Part shown: one piece after another, positions 50,201-59,810 of the stretch
Layout of the letters: each line of letters begins with the position of its first letter
Position numbering within the stretch: position 1 is the stretch's first letter
DNA from: Yarrowia lipolytica
Taxonomy: Eukaryota; Ascomycota; Dipodascomycetes; Dipodascales
Direction of reading: 5' to 3'
Length of the DNA: 64,000 nucleotides
NCBI RefSeq assembly: GCF_001761485.1
Contig: NC_090774.1
Location: 1,984,001 to 2,048,000, forward strand
The notes under the pieces: generated by a model
The model's database searches: none
What the model was told of the DNA's origin: nothing
The model's input: the letters and a program-made list of their open reading frames with translations, nothing else
Translations under genes and position numbers: made by a program

Positions 50201-52151
50201 TATACACTGGTCCACGGTGGACAACGTTGTATAGATCAACTTTGACGGCAGTGAGGCTATATCATTGGCTCAATTGAGGTCTGTACTGTTTTCAGAGTGG
50301 TCTTCAAGTACTTCTGCTCGTGCTCGTGCTCAATCCTGATCCTCCCGGCCTTCTCACAATTGTACAATACCTGTATTCAACACATGTCTTGGGCGCTAGC
50401 GGCCGTCAAACGTCACTCTTAATCGACGCTAACGCAATCTGACATCTGACGTGCGGAGATCCGTCGTCATCGTTTATCGAATCGAGCTCGCAGTGAATTG
50501 GTTTTTCACAAGTCCATGCAAGTTCAAGGCCAATCCGCAGCACTTGTACAGGTGTTGTACTTGTACATTCTGAACAAGTAGCGCTGGTTAACATGCTCGG
50601 CAGACTGTTGAGGACCCTATTTTGGTTGTTGATACCGTACTTGTACTTGTAGTACATGACTGACCACGTTTTCGAAGCCGCAAGATTGTGAGTTCGATTC
50701 GTGTTGATGATGAAGCAAGACACCATTCCAACTGCGCTAGCACATTGACATCAAGAGCAACCAAGGGTGTGTACTGGCTCTTGTTCTTGGTACTGTATGT
50801 ACAGAGCACTACCAAGCAACCACCTAAACCACCACCACTTAACTCCTCAACCACTTGACACATCAACCACCTACTTACCACCTACTTAACACACCAACCA
50901 CCTACTTAACACACCAACCACCTCCCACAAGCTCCCACAAGCTCCCACAACCTCCACAAGCTCCCACAAGCTCCCACAAGCATTACTAATAAAGACACCC
51001 TCGGCTCGATCGGAACCTTGTCTAGCTTCCGATACAACACAAGGAATTAGACTGGCTTTTATAATGCGCGAATTGCACTAATAGACAGTGCGTGACAACA
51101 CTAGCCCGGAGAGGGATAGCTATGCGCTGTCCTTTTAGCGCCCCAAAGGAGTTATAGCCGTGTGCACACTAGAGCCATCTCCTCGACGAACCTGCCTACG
51201 GTAGAGTACTTGCAGACTCACATTCCACAAGACCCAGTCGCACAAGGAAGAATGTGCACCGTGGTCCCAGAAGCCTGCATGGAAAAAAAGTGTGTTTGGA
51301 TTTAGATCCGAGAAATGACAGCGACCACAACCGTGAGCAGGAGGAGAACCAAACGAGCAATTGGGGACCACAAGGAGAGCGGGAAACAGGCCCAGCTCGT
51401 TCGCCGCCACGCCTGCTCCATTTCAAGAGCTTCAGCAAAACTCTAGCTGCACTCCACGCTTGGCTTCGGTACCTTCAGCATTGTCTGGTGCATATTCAGG
51501 GCTTAAAGTGTAATTTCCATCGAGCAATAGTGGATGTTTTGCAGATGGTTGTACACTGGTTTGCACGCGGACACTTGAAAGAAACCCGACCCAAGACGAT
51601 CACTAATCATTCGACTGCAATCGGGGCCTGTTTTGTAGACTCCCGAGGCCGTTGGAGGCATGTATAGTGCCTGTTGTATAGATTCCCTCAGTCGCTCCCC
51701 CGGAGTTAAAAGCAGGACCTTGGCGCGGTTTAGTTAGGAGCCAAAACAATACAAGCTTGTGCTGTTTACCGTTTTTTACACGGCAAAAGAGACGAGGCTG
51801 TGCGGTGGCCGCAAGACCTAGTGCCCCTGGAGGGGTTGGTCAGCCAAAAAATGCCGTTTTCGAGTTGCTGTAGACGACGGACCCCGGAGGTCTTTGTTGT
51901 TGCGCCGTTGTAAACACCGCAATTCTAAATTATAATTCGGCAGGGCGAAGAAGCGTATTTCGGAAAAAAGGCTCACCACCACTTCTCTCACTCCTGTGTC
52001 GAGGACTGCGTCTGTCTCGGTTGCATTACCTTCGCCGCGACCATTTCCGCGAACACCACAACTTTCGGCCGCTGTACCCACAACTCCTCACACCACACAC
52101 TCGCCCAGCACTCTCTTGTGGTATCCTTGCATAATCTGACACTTGTTAGAC
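47224..52151. other. Gene-poor region of 4.9 kb
   Basis: Between two divergent genes, by far the longest stretch here without a supported gene. Frames are short (up to 137 codons), with mixed codon use and no motif, and I found no intron-joined candidate. It holds low-complexity pieces: CTCAACTCAACTCCAACTC-type runs at 49882-49950, tandem repeats at 50879-50981, and the repeated TACTTGTACTTGTAGTACA word at 50638-50656. A GTTCGATTC word at 50691 looks like a tRNA B box but no tRNA folds around it. No transposon ends recognised. The last several hundred bases must include the flippase promoter. Confidence 0.55.
50879..50981 (+). repeat. Two adjacent tandem repeats, C/A/T-only strand
   Basis: Two units of a 20-bp repeat (CCACCTACTTAACACACCAA) are followed by about six units of a 9-10 bp repeat (GCTCCCACAA, once shortened to CCTCCACAA). 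The plus strand has almost no G from 50820 to 50930, so the region is strongly strand-asymmetric. Confidence 0.85.
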
Positions 52152-55100
52152 ATGAGGGCCAGTACCGACGGTGAGTACCAGAGACGGGACCCTGAAGGGC
52201 TCAACATGGATACAGTCAGGGACATGGCAGGGACATGGCAGGGACATGGCAGGGACACAGACAGGGACATGACAGGGACATAGATGGGGACACAGACTCC
52301 ATACTACCGACGCTACGATATCACGGAGATACAGACATGACAACCCCCTTATGACAGCTCCTATTGTACCTGATGGACGACACATTCCAAAGAGGCCCAG
52401 AGAGACATTCAGCGAAGAACGCCACAGTGTGTCGTGATATTCCATGTCTAGTTCCTCTAGATGATACCTGTGTGTGTGCTTGTGCCATGAGAGCATGGCA
52501 ATAGCTGGCCTTTGTCAGTTGTGTGATGGATATGATGTTACTACCATAAGCAGCCGTTTCCGTGTTTACTATCCAGACATGCAACTATGCGAGTGTTGCT
52601 GTGACTGTATTGTCATTTCCAAACACAACCAGGGCAGCTCTTGATATCATTATCTGCCTTTGGTGACCTTTACTAACCCAGCTGAGCTCGCCGAGCAAGG
52701 TGACAATATAGCCCCTCTACAAGAGGTAGGCTCCAACATTGACACGACACAATCCAAGCGACACAGATTCGGCACGCAACGCCGCACCCACTCGGTCAAC
52801 CGACGACGATCGCTATTTCAAAAACTCGTGCATCCTGAACGAGTCGAGGTCGACAACACCCATGAGATCACCGACGAGGCTCATGGCCCCTCGCGAACAG
52901 TCTACTTCAATGAGCCTCTTCCCGAGGACCAAAAAGACCCCAAAACAGGCAACCCCCTCGCACACTATGTGCGAAACAAGATCCGAACCACCAAATACAC
53001 GCCCATCACTTTTGTGCCAAAAAACCTGTGGTACCAGTTCCACAACGTGGCTAATATTTATTTCCTGCTGATTGCCATTCTGTCAGCCTTCTCCATTTTC
53101 GGAGTGCAATCCGCCGGTCTGGCTGCCGTGCCCATCATTGTCATTGTCGTGCTGACAGCCATCAAGGACGCCATCGAGGATTACCGACGGCAGATTCTTG
53201 ACATGGAGGTCAACAACAACGTGACCCGTGTGCTGGACGGCATCGAGAACCCCAACGTCGAGGAGGACGACGTGGGTCTGTGGCGACGGTTCAAGAAGGC
53301 CAACTCGCGCTTCTGGGGCCCCAAGGGACGGGCCTTTGTGCGACTCTTCATGCCCAAGCAGCGACGAATCGAGTCCAAGGAAAAGGAGCAGGAGCTGCAC
53401 AGGGTGCTCTCCAATACCACGGTCATCACCGCGCGAATGAGCAGTGATCTCGGTGGCAGACCCTCGGGTGTGTCTCGTGGACGTCGTTCTGACGTGCGAC
53501 GATCGGACATTGGACGAGACGTGCGGCCCTCCATGGACCTGGGCCGACCTTCCATGGACCGCGACCAGCGACGGTCTTCTGTGCGGTTCTCGGGCGACTT
53601 TGGCGAGGGCCCCGCGGGCGACTCTCGTACTCTGCGAGCCAGCACTGACAACAGAGACAGTAAGAACCCTGGTGAGTTCTCAGACGACCCCACAGTCATC
53701 GACTACAACCAGCGACCGGAGGGCGTGGCCAAGTTCCGGAAGAAGTACTGGAAGCAGGTCAACGTGGGCGACATTGTTCGAGTCTTGTCCGACGACGAGG
53801 TCCCTGCCGATATTGTTGTCTTGTCCACTTCGGACGATGACGGAGCCTGTTATATCGAGACTCGTAACCTGGATGGTGAGACCAACTTGAAGGTGCGACA
53901 AGCCCTTTCAGCCACAAAAGGCATCCGTCACGCTTCCGACTTTGAGCGCTCGCATTTCGAAGTCATGTCTGAACCCCCCCACGCCAACATGTACTCCTAC
54001 AATGGTGTTCTCAAGTGGAGAAACACAGACGGAGGAGCCCAGAGCGAGCCTATCAACTCCAACAACCTGTTGCTGCGAGGCTGCTCTGTGCGAAACACAC
54101 GATGGGTCATGGGTCTGGTTGTGTTCACCGGTGACGACACCAAGATTGTTCTCAACACCGGAGAGACCCCTGCCAAGCGATCCCGAATGACCCGAGAGCT
54201 CAACATCAACGTGTGGTCGAACGTGGTTCTTCTCGCTGTTCTGTCTATTGTTGCCGCTGCCGTCCAATCACAGCATTTCCGCCGTCATGACACTTCTGAC
54301 CACTTCTTCGAGTTTGGAATTGTCGGTGGAACTTACGCTGTAGGTGGTCTGGTCACGTTCTTCACCTTCCTCATTGTTCTGCAGTCCCTGGTGCCCATTT
54401 CTCTGTATATTTCGATTGAAATTGTCAAGACGTGTCATGCCTTCTTCATCTACAACGATATCGACATGTACTATGCTCCTCTGGACTACCCCTGCACCCC
54501 CAAAAGTTGGAGTATTTCCGATGATCTTGGCCAGATCGAGTACATCTTCTCCGACAAGACCGGAACACTCACTCAGAATGTCATGGAGTTCAAACAGTGT
54601 ACTATTGGTGGCAAGTCATATGGTAAGGTGTTTACCGAGGCCATGCTGGGTCTCCGAAAGCGCCAGGGAGCCAACATCGATACTCTCAAGGTTGAAATGG
54701 AGCAGGATATTGCTGACGACCGACAGCTGATGGCCCGGGAGATGGCAAAGGTGTACCACAACCCATACCTAACAGCCGAGCCCACTTTCGTCTCTTCCGA
54801 TATCATTCGAGATTTGGAGGGTGCCTCTGGCCCTGATCAGCAGAAGCATGTCCATTACTTCCTTCTGGCTCTCGCTCTGTGTCACTCTGTTCTTCCAGAG
54901 GTTGACGAAGAAGGTGTGCTTGTGTTCAAGGCCCAGTCTCCCGACGAAGCTGCTCTGGTTTCCACCGCTCGAGATCTCGGTTTCACTGTTGTGGAACGAA
55001 CTCGAAAATCCGTGGTTGTTGACGTCATGGGCAAGCGAATCGAGTACGATATTTTGGCCATGTTGGAGTTCAACTCTACCCGAAAGCGAATGTCCACCGT

Positions 55101-57126
55101 TGTACGTCTTCCCGACACTGGCAAGATTGTTCTGCTCTGTAAGGGAGCCGACTCCGTCATTCTGAGCCGTCTCAACCGTCAGATTAACGAGTCTTCTCTG
55201 GTGGAGGAAACTGCACGGGATCTCGACCGGTACGCCAACGAGGGTCTTCGAACCCTGTGCCTGGCCCACCGAGAGATCTCCGAGCGGGAATACGAGCAGT
55301 GGTACAGTCTCCATTCTGAAGCTGCCCGAGCCATTGAGAACCGAGAAGACAAGATGGATGAGGTGGCCGAGCAGATTGAGCGAGATCTGCGACTGTTGGG
55401 AGGTACCGCCATTGAAGATCGTCTTCAGGAGGGAGTTCCCAACTCCATTGCTCTTCTGGCTATGGCTGGAATCAAGCTGTGGGTTCTGACTGGTGACAAG
55501 GTTGAAACTGCTGTCAACATTGGTTACTCTTGTAACCTGCTGGATAACAGCATGGAGCTGATCACCATCCAGGTCAAGAACCCCACAGTCGAGTCTGTCG
55601 GAGCTGTTTTGGACGAGTTTGCTGCCAAGTACAACATTGATACGTCCAAGGAGGCTCTCAAGGCTGCCAAGAAGGATCATTCCCCTCCCAAGAACAACGC
55701 TGCTGTTGTCATTGACGGTGACGCTCTTACGGTGGCTCTTTCCGATCCTCTTCGTATCAAGTTTCTGCTGCTGTGCAAGAACTGCAAGTCTGTTCTCTGC
55801 TGCCGAGTGTCTCCCGCCCAAAAGGCGTCTGTTGTTTCTCTGGTCAAAAAGTCGCTCGATGTCATGACTCTGGCTATCGGAGATGGTGCCAACGATGTCT
55901 CTATGATCCAGGAGGCCGACGTTGGTGTGGGTATTGCTGGTGTCGAGGGTCGACAGGCCGTCATGTCGTCTGACTACGGTATCGGACAATTCCGGTTCCT
56001 CAACAAGTTGCTGCTAGTGCACGGTCGATGGGGCTACCGCCGAATTGCTGAGCTCACTGCCAACCTCTTCTACAAGAATATCGTCTTTGCCATGACCATT
56101 TTCTGGTTCCAGGTGCACACGGCCATGGATGGTGTCATGCTGTTTGATTACACGTACATTACCCTGTTTAACCTGGCGTTTACCTCTCTTCCCGTCATCC
56201 TGCTTGGTATTTTTGACCAGGACGTGAGTTGGCAGATCTCCATTGCCGTCCCCCAGCTGTACCGACGAGGTATCTTGCGTCTGGAATGGACTCAGTGGAA
56301 GTTCTGGGGCTACATGCTCGACGGTCTGTTCCAGTCGGTCATCTGCTACTTCTTCACCTACCTGACCTTCTACAAGGGCCACGTGACCACCAATGTTGGC
56401 CGAGAGATCAACTACCGAGAAGCCTACGGTGCCTACGCCGGTACAGCGTCCATGATTGCCTGTAACATTTACGTGCAGCTCAATATGTACCAGTGGTCCA
56501 AGCCGTTCCTGATCATCTGCTGGGTGTCTTCTGCGCTCGTGTTTGCGTGGACCGGTATCTACACGCAGTTCACGGCGTCGCAGCTCTTCTACAAGACTGC
56601 GCAGCATCTGTACGGCGCCCTCAACTTTTGGACCTGCCTGTTGCTCATGATCATTGTGTGCATTCTGCCCCGACTTCTTGGAAAGTGTGTGCATCGATCG
56701 TGGTTCCCCATGGATATTGACATTGTTCGAGAAATGTGGTGGGCTGGTGAGTTCAACTACCTCGAGGGCCAGGACATTGATACCATTGTGTCTGAGACCA
56801 CTCAGAACTACGGCACTTCTGCTCGAGAGAAGCCTGGCTACGACCAACCTCCCACTGACGAGTACAGCGATCCCAACACGGACCGAGTGTACAAGTCTGA
56901 GCGAAACTCGTTCATGGAGTCTGCCACCTTCCCTGGTAGTGACTACCCCGTCAAGGGTTACTCGACGAGCCCCGTGGAGATGGACAATTTGGAGAAACGG
57001 CCGCAGACTGACGATTCGCACTTGTCACCCTTTGCGGACCCCAATCCCAACACCAGCTCGCCCATGCAGCCGGCTGGACGAGACGTTTTGCATTCTGATG
57101 ACGACGAGCATTTGGTTCCCAAGTAG
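52152..57126 (+). CDS. P4-type ATPase (phospholipid flippase), DNF1/2-like, two exons
   Basis: Exon 1 is only 19 nt (52152-52170, MRASTD plus one base) and exon 2 is 52682-57126, giving 1487 aa. Donor is GTGAGTACCA and acceptor ACTAACCCAG; the split codon becomes GCT and reads DAELAEQG. The protein moves phospholipids from the outer to the cytosolic leaflet, keeping asymmetry and driving endocytosis. FNEPLPEDQKDP...YVRNKIRTTKYTPITFVPKNLWYQFHNVANIYFLLIA is typical of Dnf1/Dnf2. DGETNLKVRQA is the P4 version of the actuator loop, DKTGTLTQNVMEFK has phospho-Asp D631, KGADSVIL lies in the nucleotide domain, and GDGANDVSMIQEADVGVGI is the hinge. Ten membrane helices are expected. A 100-residue Arg/Ser-rich insert with RRSD and RPSMD repeats follows helix 2 and may be phosphoregulated. 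Exact class (plasma membrane or Golgi) is inferred. Confidence 0.92.
52216..52292 (+). repeat. Intronic minisatellite, CAGGGACATGG units
   Basis: About six units of 11-12 bp (CAGGGACATGG, later CAGGGACACAGA and CAGGGACATAGA) inside the 511-nt first intron of the flippase gene. The first three are perfect. Confidence 0.9.
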
Positions 57127-58285
57127 TTGGCTGTGCGGCAGCTGTCAGGAGGATTATGGAGCACAAGAGATAGAGAGAGAAAGTTGCAGGGGAGGCCTGC
57201 CTTTTTGATTCAGTAATATTATTTTTGTACGCATTTTTAAACCAATGCTTGTAGTGATGATACTCTTAACTCAGCTCATTCATACTCGTACAATCTATTT
57301 TTATCTCACTCATTCAAATCACGTGAGATATCTTGTGAGCTATTTATTTATGGACGAAATTAACTCTTGCTTCCACTCTTGCCGTCGCTCGATTGCCATT
57401 GTTGCGTCGTATTTCCCACACGTCGCTTTTTTTGCTTGCTTTCTCCATCTTTTCATTTGCCACCATCGTTCCTGTCGGCTCCTGTTGGTGTGCACTTCCA
57501 TGCGTCTAGAATGGAATGTTGACAAGATGGATGATGCGTAGAAAATGACGTAAGAAAAACAAGAACGATTCGTCGTCATCTGATCCGAAGGACACGTGTC
57601 CTCGGAAACGGCGTATGCTATATTTATATCGATGTTCCCCCCTAACGCCAGAAGCCTCTACCGGTCTAAATGTCGCCACTACTCGAAATCGAATTCCCAA
57701 CCAGCGCATATTAGCGCTTGCCAAGTAAACTGAAAAAAAATATCCAAATTCAAAAAGGGAAAAAAAAGGGAAAAAAAAGGGATAAAAAAAAAAAAGGAAA
57801 ACGCAAAATGACATGACCTAAACTCTACGCCACCAACAATAGACCCCTTGCCGTTGATAGGGAACACGCCCAGATAACTTGCCGAGCAAGACGGCCGGGC
57901 CGTGGACGCTGTTCACGTGATCAGCAGGTGTATATCGGGATATGATATCACGTGATCATGCCTTTTCCCCACTTTTGCCACCTGCAGCAAAAAACCAGCC
58001 TCTGCACCCAACAGTGGCCGATACGGCTGGTTCGTGCCCTAGCCCTATTACCCGTTATGGTTTGGTGCATGCAGTTCCTGTGATTGTCTGCGGTTGCAAA
58101 ACACCACAGCCTCGCCATCTCAACTTTGGCACGACTTGCACAGCCAAGAGTCTTCCTGACGAGATACACGTTGCCCTCATTCGACACGAGCATTCGAACA
58201 GCGACAGAAAAACGCACCATCGCATTTTTATTCACCTCACAGATACAAGTACACCGTCCGTCTGCACACACACCACACCCACACA
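57127..58285. other. Intergenic region between the flippase and RCR-like genes
   Basis: Contains a TTCATACTCGTACAATC/TATTTTTATC AT-rich 3' end, an A/G tract (57752-57797) and CACGTG sites at 57321, 57593, 57914 and 57949, the last two within TCACGTGATCA. TATATTTATATC lies at about 57619. Frames here are short and unconvincing. Confidence 0.5.
57752..57797 (+). repeat. A-run/GGG tandem tract
   Basis: Units of GGG plus seven or eight A, ending in a 12-base A run. Slippage-prone and nucleosome-excluding; about 490 bp upstream of the RCR-like start. Confidence 0.85.
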
Positions 58286-58807
58286 ATGCCATCTCTACCT
58301 CTTGAACGACGGCAATACTACAGCGACGGCTGCTACGGCTGGGGATGTGGCGGAAACTCCGGCTGGAACAACTGGGGCCGATGGATTCTGCTGGCGCTGA
58401 TCATCGGAGTTTTCCTCATTTCGTTTCTGCTAGTGTGCACCACCAACAAGAGACGGCTCAACAGGGGCCAACAACCCATCACAGGAACGTCGTGGATCGT
58501 TCCCCCGACATACCACCAGTCGGAGCAGCAGTACCAGTCTCAGGCTGCTCCCCCATACAACCCCAACGCCAACAGCGACCCCACAGCCGCAGGATACTAT
58601 GACCAATCCGGCAACTTTGTCAACACGTCGCACCATGGCGCCGGCTACAGCAATCACCAGGGAGGCTACACATCCAACGATGCCTATGGTCCTCCTCCGG
58701 GCGACGCTTATGGTCCTCCTCCGGGACCTCCTCCTGGACACTCAAACATTGAGATGGACCAGTACCAGCCTCCGTCTCATCCTCCGCCTGCGTTTGTCAA
58801 AAATTAG
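58286..58807 (+). CDS. Single-pass membrane protein, RCR1/RCR2-like
   Basis: A 173-aa protein with a short Tyr/Trp/Gly/Cys-rich exterior segment (YYSDGCYGWGCGGNSGWNNWG), one membrane helix at about 32-52 (WILLALIIGVFLISFLLVCTT), a basic stop-transfer NKRRLNRG, and a cytosolic Pro/Gln/Tyr-rich tail. The tail carries PPTY, a PY motif for Rsp5-type ubiquitin ligases, and repeats of AYGPPPG. This architecture is that of yeast Rcr1/Rcr2, which affect chitin deposition and sorting of plasma-membrane proteins. Fast-evolving tails make orthology uncertain. The start ATG 58286 directly precedes the conserved-looking N-terminus. Confidence 0.75.
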   Translation: MPSLPLERRQYYSDGCYGWGCGGNSGWNNWGRWILLALIIGVFLISFLLVCTTNKRRLNRGQQPITGTSWIVPPTYHQSEQQYQSQAAPPYNPNANSDPTAAGYYDQSGNFVNTSHHGAGYSNHQGGYTSNDAYGPPPGDAYGPPPGPPPGHSNIEMDQYQPPSHPPPAFVKN

Positions 58808-59810
58808 ACCCTTCTTCCCTCTCAAACTAAGAGTGTGGTTTGGTACTGTCAGTAATTCCGCTCATTCCGGTAAGACACTGGAAATATTTAGATTCAATAT
58901 TTATTATGACCCGCTAGAGATTGTTAGTTTGAACTATCGTCTTGCACTTGTAGTAGTAGGGCTGCTCTCGTATGTGCGATAGCGGCAACTCTGGAAAGCC
59001 GCAGACGACACAACTGTCTCCATTATTCAAACTGAGACATGAACGGAGAACCTCGCAGCTGGTCCCCGTCTTTTACACTGGTCCAATACCACCTAGCTCA
59101 ACAGTATCAAGGTTGGACAGGGCCAAGGTACAAGGCACAGTATACACATGGTGGGTAACTGGGTCTCGGACCTCATCTCAACATGTTAGGTGGGGTCTAT
59201 CAAGCTACAGCTAACGACATATATTTACAGTACACTTGTACACTTGTTTTTAGCGATATGCCACCAACCGACAAGTTGCAACTCGATGATCAACTTCTCA
59301 GTGGAAACAGGACAATCGAACGTGGTCTGTGTGACCAGCAGCTCCGGAACAACCACCTACAGCCTTCCCAGCGACTTCCAGCTGCTCATTCACATTCTGC
59401 ACAAAGATGGATCTGCTCCAGACGAGTACCACCTGTACAAAAAGGGCAATCCGTCGCAGCCACAACATCATGGAGAGCATACTGTTCACACCGAGTCGGT
59501 CGCCATGCGATTGAGATATTCACAATTAGACTGAAACAGTTTGTCACTTGATTTCTAATCACGTATATATCTCTCTGGGGTCTCAGCCGGCCCAACGCAG
59601 CCTATTGTGCAAATCCAGGAGATCTCTACAGGTATTGTCAGATGAGCGCATGGTCGACGGATCAGCCGATATAGCCCCTCACATGTTCTTTTAGAACATC
59701 ACTGCTCACGAGCTCCAATGGCTCCATCTTGCATCCAGATCAGCTTTGCTGCTACAGCCTTGCTGCAGCACACTCACTCATGTATTCAATAAATATCCAT
59801 ACTGCTTCCT
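58808..59810. other. Intergenic region around a small ORF candidate
   Basis: RCR-like 3' region, then mostly non-coding sequence except the candidate at 59286-59534. GCTAACGACATATATTTACAG at about 59210-59230 could be an acceptor for an upstream exon of that candidate, though its branch-to-AG distance is longer than in the other introns. The last 275 bases are the 3' region of the next minus-strand gene. Confidence 0.45.
59286..59534 (+). CDS. Candidate small protein of 82 aa, unknown
   Basis: From ATG 59286 the frame encodes MINFSVETGQSNVVCVTSSS and continues through TYSLPSDFQLLIHILHKDG and DEYHLYKKG to RLRYSQLD. Codons (AAC, TTC, GTC, ACC, CTG, GAG) look like real coding sequence, unlike the surrounding bases. 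No domain recognised and no signal peptide. The frame is open upstream to 59190 but non-coding in character, so either ATG 59286 is the start or this is the last exon of a spliced gene. Confidence 0.4.
   Translation: MINFSVETGQSNVVCVTSSSGTTTYSLPSDFQLLIHILHKDGSAPDEYHLYKKGNPSQPQHHGEHTVHTESVAMRLRYSQLD

Noticed and set aside
50660-50710. B-box-like GTGAGTTCGATTCGTG
   Set aside because: No A box at proper distance and no acceptor stem; not a tRNA.
50879-50981. CRISPR-like array
   Set aside because: Tandem units without spacers; an ordinary short tandem repeat in a eukaryote.
54769-55989. 406-codon minus-strand frame opposite the flippase
   Set aside because: Antisense shadow of a highly conserved P4-ATPase region.
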